A stretch of 64,000 nucleotides of DNA from Aestuariibius violaceus (GCF_040779325.2 NZ_JBFONT020000009.1:46360-110359), one strand, 5' to 3'. Positions 40,111 to 48,845 are shown, numbered from the stretch's first letter. The notes: generated by a model from the sequence alone, not told the origin. Made by a program: numbers and translations.

Positions 40111-41910
40111 TCAGGAATCCATCTTCAGCGCCGAAATAAACGCCTCCTGAGGGATATCCACCTTCCCGAACTGGCGCATCTTCTTCTTACCGGCCTTCTG
40201 CTTCTCCAGCAGCTTCTTCTTCCGTGTGGCATCCCCGCCATAGCACTTGGCCGTCACGTCCTTGCGCAAGGCCGCCAGCGTCTCCCGCGCAATCACGCGG
40301 CCGCCGATCGCCGCCTGGATCGGGATCTTGAACATGTGCCGCGGGATCAGGTCCTTGAGCTTTTCGCACATCGCCCGCCCCCGCGCCTCGGCCCGGTCGC
40401 GGTGGACCATGATCGACAGCGCATCCACCGGCTCTTCGTTCACCAGGATCTGCATCTTCACCAGATGATCCTCGCGATACCCCTCCATCTGGTAATCGAA
40501 GGACGCATAGCCCTTCGTCACCGATTTCAGCCGGTCGTAGAAGTCGAACACCACCTCGTTCAGCGGCAGGTCATAGACCACCATCGCGCGGCTGCCCGCA
40601 TAGGTCAGGTCCAGCTGGATCCCCCGCCGGTCCTGGCAGAGCTTCAGCACGTCGCCCAGGAACTCGTCCGGCACCAGGATCGTCGCCTTGATCCGCGGCT
40701 CCTCCAGATGGTCGACCAGCGTCAGGTCCGGCATGTCGGCGGGGTTGTGCAACTCCACCATCGTGCCGTCGCGCATATAGACGTGGTAGATCACCGACGG
40801 CGCCGTGGTGATCAGCTCGATATCGTATTCCCGCTCGATCCGGTCGCGGATCACCTCCAGATGCAACAGCCCCAGGAACCCGCAGCGAAAGCCGAAGCCC
40901 AGCGCGGCCGAGGTCTCCATCTCAAAGGAAAACGACGCATCGTTCAGCGCCAGCTTCTCAATCGCGTCCCGCAGATCCTCGAACTCCGCCGAATCCACGG
41001 GGAAGAGGCCACAAAACACCACCGGCTGCGACGGCTTGAAACCCGGCAGCGCCTCGGTCGCGCCCTTCTTCTCATGGGTGATCGTGTCGCCGACGCGGGT
41101 ATCCCGCACCTGCTTGATCGAGGCCGTCAGGAACCCGATCTCTCCCGGCCCCAGCTGATCCACATTGGTGAGCGCCGGCTTGAACACCCCCACCCGGTCC
41201 ACCGGATGGACCGTGCCGTTCGACATGAACTTCACCCGGTCGCCCTTCTTGAGCACCCCGTCGATCACGCGCACCAGAACGATCACGCCCAGATAGGCGT
41301 CGTACCAGCTGTCGACCAGCATCGCCTTCAGCGGCGCGTCCCGCTCGCCCTTGGGCGCGGGCAGATGCGCCACGATCGCCTCCAGCACGTCGCGGATCCC
41401 CTGCCCCGTCTTGGCTGAAACGGGGATGGCGCCGGACGCATCGATCCCGATCACATCCTCCACCTGCTCGGCCACCCGGTCGATATCGCTGGCCGGCAGG
41501 TCGATCTTGTTGAAGACCGGCACGATCTCATGATCCGCGTCGATCGCCTGATAGACATTGGCCAGCGTCTGCGCCTCGACCCCCTGCGTCGAGTCCACGA
41601 CCAGCAGAGAGCCCTCCACCGCCCGCATCGACCGCGACACCTCGTAGGCGAAATCCACATGCCCCGGCGTGTCGATCAGGTTCAGCACATACTGCTCGCC
41701 GTTCTTGGCCGTATAGTCCAGCCGCACGGTGTTCGCCTTGATCGTGATCCCCCGCTCCCGCTCGATATCCATCGCGTCGAGCAGCTGCTCCTTCATGTCA
41801 CGATCCTGCACCGTGCCGGTCTCCTGGATCAGCCGGTCGGCCAGCGTGGACTTCCCATGGTCGATATGGGCGACGATGGAGAAATTGCGGATATGGGCAA
41901 GGTCGGTCAT
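40111..41910 (-). CDS. lepA: elongation factor 4 (back-translocating GTPase)
   Basis: 599 aa, the standard length. G1 is AHIDHGKST near residue 15, with TPGHVDFAYEVSRS (G3) and NKIDLPASD (G4); the C-terminal GRVIARETLAALRKDVTAKC and YGGDATRKKKLLEKQKAGKK blocks are EF4-specific. It acts on stalled ribosomes under ionic stress. The ATG at 41910 gives MTDLAHIRNFSIVAH; the in-frame upstream part overlaps the phd promoter region and is not used. Confidence 0.97.
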   Translation of the reverse strand: MTDLAHIRNFSIVAHIDHGKSTLADRLIQETGTVQDRDMKEQLLDAMDIERERGITIKANTVRLDYTAKNGEQYVLNLIDTPGHVDFAYEVSRSMRAVEGSLLVVDSTQGVEAQTLANVYQAIDADHEIVPVFNKIDLPASDIDRVAEQVEDVIGIDASGAIPVSAKTGQGIRDVLEAIVAHLPAPKGERDAPLKAMLVDSWYDAYLGVIVLVRVIDGVLKKGDRVKFMSNGTVHPVDRVGVFKPALTNVDQLGPGEIGFLTASIKQVRDTRVGDTITHEKKGATEALPGFKPSQPVVFCGLFPVDSAEFEDLRDAIEKLALNDASFSFEMETSAALGFGFRCGFLGLLHLEVIRDRIEREYDIELITTAPSVIYHVYMRDGTMVELHNPADMPDLTLVDHLEEPRIKATILVPDEFLGDVLKLCQDRRGIQLDLTYAGSRAMVVYDLPLNEVVFDFYDRLKSVTKGYASFDYQMEGYREDHLVKMQILVNEEPVDALSIMVHRDRAEARGRAMCEKLKDLIPRHMFKIPIQAAIGGRVIARETLAALRKDVTAKCYGGDATRKKKLLEKQKAGKKKMRQFGKVDIPQEAFISALKMDS

Positions 41911-41992
41911 CAGGGGGATATGCGGGGGAACAGACAGCCGGTCAATGGGGCAGACGTGCCGCGGGTCTTTATCGAACTTTAAGCACCACATT

Positions 41993-42042
41993 GTATATTA
42001 TAAAGTATACGGTGTTGCACAAATCTATATGCAATATATATT
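41993..42042 (+). promoter_or_regulatory. AT-rich phd-doc promoter/operator with two inverted repeats
   Basis: GTATA (41993-41997) and TATAC (42006-42010), then TTGCA (42015-42019) and TGCAA (42030-42034), form two inverted repeats just before the antitoxin gene. TTGCAC at 42015 and TATATT at 42037-42042, 16 bp apart, are a weak -35 and a good -10. This layout fits autorepression by a Phd-type antitoxin. Confidence 0.5.
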
Positions 42043-42065
42043 GGCGATACCCCGAGGAGGCGCAC

Positions 42066-42317
42066 ATGACCCGGCTACTGACCAACGAAATCGCCACGAT
42101 GACCGAACTGCGCGAACCGCAGAAGGTGCTCGACCGCGCCCGGGGCAAGCCGGTGGCGATCATGAAGAACTCCAAGCCTGTTGGATATTTCGTTCCGGTT
42201 GAAGCCGTGTCTGACCCCGGAGAGCACCGGGTCGCGACGATGGAAGAGGTGATGGAGAGCCTCCAGCGCCGCCGTCATATCAATCAGCCGGTGCTGGATT
42301 ACCTCCGCGACAAGTAA
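42066..42317 (+). CDS. phd: Phd/YefM-family antitoxin
   Basis: 83 aa. The N-terminal half is the DNA-binding Phd fold with LREPQKVLDRARGKPVAIMK and SKPVGYFVPVEA; the C-terminal half (MEEVMESLQRRRHINQPVLD) is the flexible toxin-neutralising helix. GGAGG lies six bases before the ATG. It ends exactly where the toxin gene begins. It should repress its own promoter and block Doc. Confidence 0.88.
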   Translation: MTRLLTNEIATMTELREPQKVLDRARGKPVAIMKNSKPVGYFVPVEAVSDPGEHRVATMEEVMESLQRRRHINQPVLDYLRDK

Positions 42318-42698
42318 ATGGCCTACGTTTTTCTGACGACCGAACTGGTCGTCGCCGTTCATGACGCGGTTCTCAACCCCGGCGAACTGGAAGGACTGGC
42401 GCGGGACAAGTCGTTGGATGGCGCCTTGGCTCGCGTCCAGAACAAGCTCGCCTACGGCATGATCCGCGATGTCTTCGATCTCGCTGCCGCCTATGCCGAA
42501 GCGATTGCAACGGGCCATTGCTTTAACGACGCCAACAAGCGGACAGCGCATCAGTCGATGGACGTCTGCCTCGACCTGAACGGCGTGCAGATTGCGTGGA
42601 CAGTAGACGACATCGGCCCTCTCATCATCGAACTGGCCCAGCGCAAGCTCGAAGGCGAAGACCTCGCCGACTGGCTTCGCGATCAAGCCTCCAGATAA
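42318..42698 (+). CDS. doc: Doc-type Fic-fold toxin
   Basis: 126 aa. The Doc/Fic signature HCFNDANKRTA is at residues 67-77; the N-terminal YVFLTTELVVAVHDAVL is typical of death-on-curing proteins. Doc phosphorylates EF-Tu and stops translation. It starts on the base after the phd stop. The 3' end overlaps the convergent B12-binding gene by 16 bp. All signature residues are intact, so it is probably active. Confidence 0.9.
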   Translation: MAYVFLTTELVVAVHDAVLNPGELEGLARDKSLDGALARVQNKLAYGMIRDVFDLAAAYAEAIATGHCFNDANKRTAHQSMDVCLDLNGVQIAWTVDDIGPLIIELAQRKLEGEDLADWLRDQASR

Positions 42699-43474
42699 CG
42701 CTCCATCCGGCGGATCGTGGCGGGCAGGTCGCGGGCCAGGCCGTCGGCGCCGGTGAGCCGCAGAAGGGCGGGTTCCGTCTCCACCAAATTGCCGCCGACC
42801 AGAACGAAGGCTTCCGGATTGGCATAGCGCAGGGCGATGACCAGCCGGATCAGCGCCGGAAGGCTTCGCTCTCCGCTGGCCGACAGGCCGATCAGGCCGC
42901 ATTCCTCGATCACGGGGTCGTTGACCAGGTTCTCATGGTCCAGCCCGACGCGGATCGTCACCTCCCACCCGTGCTGACGGAACAGATCGGCCGCCATCTG
43001 CACGCCCAGAACGTGATCCTCTCCCGGCGCCGCGGCGAACACCGCATGCCGTCCCTTCAGGCCGGCCGCGCGCGCATGGACCCGCCGCAGCAGCATCATG
43101 ATGCCGTAGATCCGGCTGGTCCCGACCGTCACGTCGGCAAAGCTCAGGCGGCTCTCTTCCCAGGCCACGCCAAGGCGCCGCGCCGCGGGGGCCAGATAAT
43201 CGAGATAGAGCCGCTCCATTCCCGCGCCCGATGCCATCAGCCCCCGGGCGATCCGCATCGCCTCGTACTGGCCCGGGGCGACCAGCGCTTCGGTCAGCGC
43301 GTCCAGGATCTCCGGATCGGCGGCTCCGGCGCCACCGGCCGGGGTGCCGCCCGACAGCCGCTCCAGCGCCTCCCGCGCCAGACTTTCCAGCCGGTCGTCC
43401 GACAAACGCTCCCGCAGAATGCGCGCAGGGCCATGCTGCGCGCCGGGTGTCTCTTTGGGTTTCTTGAGGTGCAT
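42683..43474 (-). CDS. cobalamin-binding-domain protein, regulator-like
   Basis: 263 aa. Residues ~55-130 resemble the B12-binding helical bundle (MERLYLDYLAPAARRLGVAW); ~142-260 is the Rossmann-like B12 domain with a potential cobalt-ligand motif EDHVLG (Glu152-Asp153-His154-Gly157, where DxHxxG is usual). No DNA-binding or catalytic domain is attached. The architecture is that of PpaA/AerR-type stand-alone B12 sensors; the Wx9EH motif of CarH photoreceptors is not kept (Trp105 is followed nine residues later by Val-Thr). Partner unknown. Confidence 0.78.
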   Translation of the reverse strand: MHLKKPKETPGAQHGPARILRERLSDDRLESLAREALERLSGGTPAGGAGAADPEILDALTEALVAPGQYEAMRIARGLMASGAGMERLYLDYLAPAARRLGVAWEESRLSFADVTVGTSRIYGIMMLLRRVHARAAGLKGRHAVFAAAPGEDHVLGVQMAADLFRQHGWEVTIRVGLDHENLVNDPVIEECGLIGLSASGERSLPALIRLVIALRYANPEAFVLVGGNLVETEPALLRLTGADGLARDLPATIRRMERYLEA

Positions 43475-43636
43475 GATGCCGAGCCTCCCAACTCTGCCTG
43501 CCCTACGTGCAACCAGCGGACACTCGTCTCCCCCGCAGCGTCAAGGCTACCACGTTTGGGCAAACGCGCAAGGTGGATCGGCCAGAGGTAGAAACGGGCC
43601 GCCTTTCGACAACCCGTTCCGTCCTGTCTTGAGGGA

Positions 43637-45658
43637 TCAGACGGCGATCTTGCCGCCGCCCTCCTTCGTGACGACGACGACCGACGGGCGCGGCGGCATC
43701 CCGTCCTGGAAGTCCGGCCAGCGGGTCGCCGGATCCTCGAAGGTCGAATCGCGCTCGAACCCTTCGAAGTTCCGGGTGCCGTCCGTTCCCGGATGCTGGA
43801 CCGCCAGGAACAGCGTCTCGTCATTGTCGGCGAAGTACGGCCCGCACAGCTCGCCGCCCACCGGGCAGCGGAAGAACAGCTTCGAATGCCCGCGCAGATC
43901 GCCCTCGGTTTCCAGCGCATAAAGGCCGTCCGACTTGCCCGTATTGGCCCAGCCCGACCCCTGGTCGGTCGAGATCCAGAGCCGCCCCTCCGCATCGATC
44001 GCGCAGTTGTCGGGCGAGCCGAACCAGCCGTTCTCGCTCGTCTCGGGGTTCCACTGGGCCCCGATCCCGGCCAGTTCCGGATCGCCGCAGCGCACGAGGA
44101 TGTCCCAGGTGCCGCGGGTCGCCGCATGATCGCCGCCATCTTCCTTGATCTCGATGATGTGGCCGAAGGCGTTATCGGGCCGCGGGTTCGCCGCATTGCC
44201 GGTCTCGCGCCGGGTATTGTTGGTCAGCATGATATAGGCCGTCCCGTCGCCGCGCGGCTGCGCGTCTTCCGGCCGGTCCATCGGCGTGGCCCCCAGCAGG
44301 TCGGCGGCCAGACGCGCGTCGATCACCACGTCGCCCTGATCGTTGAACCCGTTCTCGGCCGTCAGCGGGCCTTCCCCGTGGACAAGCGGCAGCCAGTCGA
44401 CGGTGCCGTCATCGTTGAACCGCGCCACATAAAGCGTGCCGTCCGACAGAAGCTGGCTGTTCGCCGCCCGGTCGTCCGAGACCGTCCCGGCCGAGACATA
44501 CTTGTACTGATAGTCGAACCGGTTGTCGTCGCCGGAATAGATCACCAGCTGACCGCCCGACGACACCGTCGTCTCGGCCCCCTCATGCCGGAACCGGCCC
44601 AGTGCCGTATGCTTGACGGGGACCGAATCCGGATCCATCGGATCGACCTCGACGATCCAGCCGTATTTGTTCGGCATCCGCGGCTCGGCATCGATGTTGA
44701 ACCGGTCGTAATACCGGCCCCAGGCATACCACGCCCCCGGCACACCGTAGCGCCCGTAAGAGGTCGTCTCGGGATTGCCGCTGTCCATCACCGGATCGCC
44801 CGCGGCGTCCAGATTGTCGGTCCAGAAATAGCCGTGGAAATTCTCCTCGGCCATCAGGTAGGTGCCCCAGGGCGTCATGCCGCCGGCGCAGTTGTTGATC
44901 GTGCCGATCACGCGCATCCCCTCGGGGTCGTCGTTCGTCTGCAGCCGCACATGGCCTGCCGCCGGGCCCGAGAACGTCATCTCGGTATCCAGCGGGGTGA
45001 TCCGCCGGTTCCGCGGGCTCTCCAGATCGACCGCCCACAGGCCGTCCTCGCCCTTCGCGATCTCGACAACGGTGCCGCCATGGGCCGCCATCTCGATATC
45101 GACCAGCTCTTTCGTCATCCCCTGGAACCCGTCGCGGTCCTGACGGCCCAGGCCGGGGAACATCACCTCCTCGTTGGTGTATTCGTGGTTGACGCACAGC
45201 ATCCCCCGGCCCGGCTCGATCTCGGCATAGCCCACGTAATCGTTGTTGTAGCCGAATTGCTGCAGCTGCGCCTCGGCGCTCTGGTTCAGCGGATCGAAGG
45301 CGGGCGCGTCCGCGGTGATCGGGTCGCCCCAGCGCAGCAGCACGTCGGCGCGATAGCCCTCGGCGATATGGTGGGTCTCGTCGTTGCCCCAGGCCAGCTC
45401 GTCAAAGACATAGCGGCTCTCGGCGGCGGATTGCGCGGCGGCCTGACGCGGCGCGACCATGGCGGAGGTGCCGAACAGGGCGGTCGTCGCCGTCACGCCA
45501 AGCATCCCGCGCATCACGTCGCGGCGACCGTAGCGGCGGTTGATGACGTCGCCGATCGTGTTGCCGAGGTTCGGGTTCGTCGGAATATCGTCATAGGCTT
45601 CGAACGCTTCGGCCTTGTTGCCGTATTCCTGGCTCTCGATGATCTCCTTACGGGACAT
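43637..45658 (-). CDS. phoX: PhoX-family alkaline phosphatase, Tat-exported
   Basis: 673 aa. A twin-arginine signal (Arg45-Arg46 in GRRDVMRGMLG, hydrophobic core, cleavage near RQAAAQ ~76) sends the folded protein to the periplasm or outside. The DUF839 beta-propeller carries family blocks CVNHEYTNEEVMFP, CAGGMTPWGTYLMAEENFHG and DNCAIDAEGRLWISTDQG. PhoX releases phosphate from organic esters with Ca and Fe. AGGAGAGAC lies before the ATG. A probable Pho box lies upstream. Confidence 0.95.
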   Translation of the reverse strand: MSRKEIIESQEYGNKAEAFEAYDDIPTNPNLGNTIGDVINRRYGRRDVMRGMLGVTATTALFGTSAMVAPRQAAAQSAAESRYVFDELAWGNDETHHIAEGYRADVLLRWGDPITADAPAFDPLNQSAEAQLQQFGYNNDYVGYAEIEPGRGMLCVNHEYTNEEVMFPGLGRQDRDGFQGMTKELVDIEMAAHGGTVVEIAKGEDGLWAVDLESPRNRRITPLDTEMTFSGPAAGHVRLQTNDDPEGMRVIGTINNCAGGMTPWGTYLMAEENFHGYFWTDNLDAAGDPVMDSGNPETTSYGRYGVPGAWYAWGRYYDRFNIDAEPRMPNKYGWIVEVDPMDPDSVPVKHTALGRFRHEGAETTVSSGGQLVIYSGDDNRFDYQYKYVSAGTVSDDRAANSQLLSDGTLYVARFNDDGTVDWLPLVHGEGPLTAENGFNDQGDVVIDARLAADLLGATPMDRPEDAQPRGDGTAYIMLTNNTRRETGNAANPRPDNAFGHIIEIKEDGGDHAATRGTWDILVRCGDPELAGIGAQWNPETSENGWFGSPDNCAIDAEGRLWISTDQGSGWANTGKSDGLYALETEGDLRGHSKLFFRCPVGGELCGPYFADNDETLFLAVQHPGTDGTRNFEGFERDSTFEDPATRWPDFQDGMPPRPSVVVVTKEGGGKIAV

Positions 45659-45689
45659 CTGTCTCTCCTGCTGGGTTAGTAGGAGTCCC

Positions 45690-45724
45690 GTATAACACAA
45701 ATCATCATCATAGCTTTGTGACAC
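45690..45724 (-). promoter_or_regulatory. probable Pho box and -10 of phoX
   Basis: Read on the minus strand, GTGTCACAAAGCTATGAT (45724-45707) matches the 18-base Pho-box consensus CTGTCATAWAWCTGTCAY at 13 positions and is followed after 11 bases by TTATAC (45695-45690), the spacing seen in PhoB-activated promoters. Control by phosphate starvation is the expected outcome. Confidence 0.6.
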
Positions 45725-45797
45725 TCCGGTGCACGGGATGTCGCAGCCGCCTGCCGACCCCGCCACAAAGGCCCGACATCACGGGCATGGAACAGTC

Positions 45798-47231
45798 TCA
45801 CCGCATCCCCGCCCTCCTGCTCCGGCCGACGAATGCCGCCATCGCCCCCAATCCGATCACGGCGAAGGGCAGGCACGCCGCAAAGACCCAGGCCGCCACC
45901 CGCGCCGCATCCTCCGCCCCCGCCATCGAAAGAAATCCGGACGCGTTCGCGACAATCCCCATCACCGCCGCCCCCAGCGCGTAGCCCGACCGCTGCACGG
46001 TCGGCAGCGCGCCAGAGATCCGCTGCGCCTCCGCCGCCGCCACACCCGCAATCGCCTGCCGCAGGATGAACGTCCAGGCCAGCCCGAAGCCGCCCCCTTC
46101 GACAGCCGCAAAGACGGCGATCAGCCAGACAGGCCCGGCGGGCACCGCATAGAGGAAACCCGCGATGCTCAGCGCCACCAGCCCCATCCCGACCGCGATC
46201 CAGAGCCGGTCGAACCGCTCCGGCGCGCCGCTTACCAACACCGCCGTCACCGTCCAGCCGATCGACGAACAGGCCACGACATATCCCGCCGTCAGGGCCG
46301 AGATCCCGTGGATCGCCACCATCAGAAGCGGCCCGAACGCCAGGATCGGGATCGTCGCCACCGACAGCGCGAGGATCATCAACAGCGCCGCACCCGCGCG
46401 CCGTCTTGGATCGAACGGCCGCTGCGGCAAAAGCCGCGTCGCCTCCGCCTGGCCGTCCAGCAACAGGAACCCGGCCAGGCACGCGATCCCGCCCGCCACG
46501 AACAGCCCGGTCCGCAAAGGCGCGACCTCCACGCCTCCCAGCGACACCAGCACCACCCCGAGGCACAGAAGGCCCAGCCGCCCCACCGGGAACCCGGTGC
46601 CGCCGTCCACCGGGCGCACCGGCCCCGCCGCGCTCCGCACCAGGATCCAGAGGGCAAGCAGGAACGCCTGCGCGCCGAAAAAGGCGAACCCCCAGCGCCA
46701 GGTCGCGAATTCCACGAACAACCCGCCGATCAGCGGCCCGGTAAAGGCCGATACGCCCCAAAGCCCCGAGATCACGGCCATCGCCCGCGCCGTATAGCGC
46801 CGCGGAAACAGCACGCTGACGGCCACGAATCCCATCGCGACCAGCCCACCTCCGCCCAGCCCCTGCATCGCCCGCCCGGTCAGGACCAGCGGCATGGTCG
46901 GGCTGACCGCGCTCAACAGGCACCCCGCCCCGAACAGCAGCGCCGCCAGCCCCATCGGGCCCCGCAGCCCGTACCGCATCGTCAAAAGCGCACTCGCCGC
47001 CCCCGCGACGATCGACCCGATCTCGTAAAGCGACACCGACCAGCCGACCAGCGCCGCTCCACCAACCTCGGCCACGATCGCGGGCAGCATCGTCGCCACC
47101 ATCAGGCTGTCGGCGGCATGGAGCCACACGGCCAGGCAAACCAAGGCCAGCGACGCGGCATGAGGGCTCCCCAGAAACTCCCGCCACGAGACGAAGGTCT
47201 CCGCCTCCGGTGTGCTCTGCACGTCCGCCAT
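45798..47231 (-). CDS. MFS transporter, DHA2-like
   Basis: 477 aa with about 13-14 membrane segments. MFS landmarks are VATMLPAIVAEVGGAALVGW, RYGLRGPMGLAALLFGAGCL and GRAMQGLGGGGLVAMGF, typical of the multidrug/DHA2-type exporters. Substrate unknown. The ATG at 47231 gives MADVQSTPEAE. The gene runs toward phoX but a 139-bp gap with phoX's own promoter separates them. Confidence 0.88.
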   Translation of the reverse strand: MADVQSTPEAETFVSWREFLGSPHAASLALVCLAVWLHAADSLMVATMLPAIVAEVGGAALVGWSVSLYEIGSIVAGAASALLTMRYGLRGPMGLAALLFGAGCLLSAVSPTMPLVLTGRAMQGLGGGGLVAMGFVAVSVLFPRRYTARAMAVISGLWGVSAFTGPLIGGLFVEFATWRWGFAFFGAQAFLLALWILVRSAAGPVRPVDGGTGFPVGRLGLLCLGVVLVSLGGVEVAPLRTGLFVAGGIACLAGFLLLDGQAEATRLLPQRPFDPRRRAGAALLMILALSVATIPILAFGPLLMVAIHGISALTAGYVVACSSIGWTVTAVLVSGAPERFDRLWIAVGMGLVALSIAGFLYAVPAGPVWLIAVFAAVEGGGFGLAWTFILRQAIAGVAAAEAQRISGALPTVQRSGYALGAAVMGIVANASGFLSMAGAEDAARVAAWVFAACLPFAVIGLGAMAAFVGRSRRAGMR

Positions 47232-47336
47232 GACCGTCCTCCTGCTGAGGATCACAGCGGTACGATCTCAACCTAACTTGAGATCAAGCTCTATCTGCTA
47301 CCCTATGGAAAAATGGCATCGGTCGCAGAGCGCTGA

Positions 47337-47490
47337 CTGGCCCGGACTCAAGCCGAAGGCGCCGGGCCAGCGCCGGCCCGCCCCGAGGGCTGGCGCTTTG
47401 CCACCCGCGCCCTGACCTCAGAGGGAAGATGAACACAGCACCATAGAAGCGCGCCGCGCAACCGGTGTAGCGCCACCCCACGGGCCGCCA
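47337..47490 (+). repeat. structured repeat, upstream copy flanking the arginase-like gene
   Basis: The gene-free stretch 47232-47617 contains CTGGCCCGG (47337-47345) facing CCGGGCCAG (47362-47370), then TGGCGCTTTG (47391-47400), CCATAGAAGCGCGCCG (47441-47456) and a TAGCGCCA tail near 47479. The last three blocks recur in the same order and similar spacing at 48666-48764, on the other side of the arginase-like gene. Confidence 0.5.
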
Positions 47491-47617
47491 CTGGCCCGGC
47501 TCGTGTTGCGCACGAGATGGAAGGCCATTCAGCGGGACAAAGTGTGAATTCGCTGCGGCTTAACGAACGGCGGCTTCTCAAATTGCACTTAAAACTGTCA
47601 GGCTTCATCCTAGCGAC

Positions 47618-48469
47618 GTGAAATCTGTAGAGATCATACTTGCGCCGTATCATGGCGGTGTACGGGAGGATCGCGTTGGCGCCGGTCCAATCCGCCTGAT
47701 GGAAATGGGTCTAGCGGATGACCTGAAACGCGTTGGAGTCGAAACCAGCTTATCCGACCTCGGCCATATTCCCGAGTGCGACGGCGAGGTGGGGCGGGCA
47801 TTCGAAGTTAAGAGACGGGTTGCACACGCCGTTTCTGAGGCCGTTCGCACAGGTCGCTTCCCGCTGGTCCTGTCGGGTAATTGCAACGTAGAAGTTGGTA
47901 CTTATGCCGGTCTCGGCAGCCCTGATGTGCCACTGATCTGGTTCGATGGTCACACCGACTTCTACACGCCCGAGGACATCGAGCATGGTTACTTCGACAG
48001 CATGGGGGCTGCGACCCTAACTGGGCAGTGCTGGCGGCGCTTTGCAATGACTGTTCCGGGGTTCAGTCCGCTGGAACCTCATCGGCTCCTTTATTGCGGA
48101 TCACGCAATCTGGAGGGCGGCCTTCTCCATCGTCTCTCGGCTGCGGCTGTCTCAATGGTTCAGGGCGGTCGTCACCGGCCCCAGTCCTTCGCCGACGCGC
48201 TCAACAGCCTTTTGCCAATAGACACTGACGCAGTGCTCATCCATCTAGACATGGATTGCATTGATACATCGGAGGGGATGGCTAACGAGTATGCCGAAAC
48301 AGGCGGGCTTTCTGGAAACGACCTTCTAGCGTGCCTCGATAGAATCCTGGCTCGGTGTAATGTGCTTGGATTGACCGTCGCCTAATACGATCCGAGTCAG
48401 CCGGGAGCCGAACGAATTGGCGAGATCGCCATCGACGCGATCAATCGAGTTATAGGACACAATAATTAG
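47618..48469 (+). pseudogene. arginase-family gene with one in-frame stop
   Basis: From GTG at 47618 the frame runs 255 codons to TAA at 48383-48385, then continues in the same frame for 27 more sense codons (YDPSQPGAERIGEIAIDAIN...) to TAG at 48467-48469. The family's typical C-terminal SYDPS motif spans the stop, so a Ser codon probably became TAA. Metal motifs are intact: WFDGHTDF (Asp110, His112, Asp114) and IHLDMDCID; the GGDHS-type loop reads SGNCNVEVG. It would have been a cytoplasmic ureohydrolase-like enzyme. The truncated form could still fold. No good ribosome-binding site is visible. Confidence 0.75.
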
Positions 48470-48610
48470 GAGTTCCCGAGCCACTCTCTGAAGCAGCCAT
48501 TCATTGCGGGAGCAGCATCCGTCAAATTGGGGCTCAATCCAGACATTGGAGGAGTTAGCATCACGCCCGGAATCAAGCGGCCCCGCCGCTGCCCGAGCGA
48601 GCGCCTGACT

Positions 48611-48660
48611 GGGTGAGGAGGATCAGCAAAAGGTCCAGTGGACCTTTTGCCCGACGAACG
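48611..48660 (+). repeat. nested TCCAGTGGA hairpin element, copy C
   Basis: A 25-bp perfect odd palindrome (48626-48650, centre G48638) with GCAAAAGGTCCA and TGGACCTTTTGC arms lies between GGGTGAG (48611-48617) and CGAACG (48655-48660), the same flank order as copies A and B. The arms differ from the other copies yet stay complementary. It lies in the convergent gap 48470-49068. Confidence 0.8.
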
Positions 48661-48665
48661 CGGTC

Positions 48666-48770
48666 TGGCGCTTTGGGGACGGAGCGCTGCCCGCCCGATC
48701 TGTGGCACGAGCTTGGCTGCCATAAAGCGCGCCGTTCCTCCGTTAGCGGCGCCAGCCCCCGGTCAGGCGC
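48666..48770 (+). repeat. structured repeat, downstream copy flanking the arginase-like gene
   Basis: TGGCGCTTTG (48666-48675), CCATAAAGCGCGCCG (48720-48734) and GTTAGCGGCGCCA (about 48742-48754) repeat the block order found at 47391-47484. Copies are diverged and about 1.28 kb apart in direct orientation. Confidence 0.45.
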
Positions 48771-48828
48771 TCGCCCGGCGATCAGGATGTGGCATAGTCA
48801 TATCAGTTTGAATGCTGCGCTGCCTCTG

Positions 48829-48845
48829 CGCTGGACCGTCCAGCG
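48829..48845. repeat. 17-bp palindrome related to the GGAC/GTCC elements
   Basis: CGCTGGACCGTCCAGCG is a perfect odd palindrome 200 bp after copy C. The remaining bases up to 49068 show no gene; 48470-48610 also holds none that I can identify. Confidence 0.5.

Noticed and set aside
45676..47271. Second long minus-strand frame (531 codons) over the MFS gene
   Set aside because: Glycine/arginine-rich translation without membrane segments; the frame ending at 45798 encodes the transporter.
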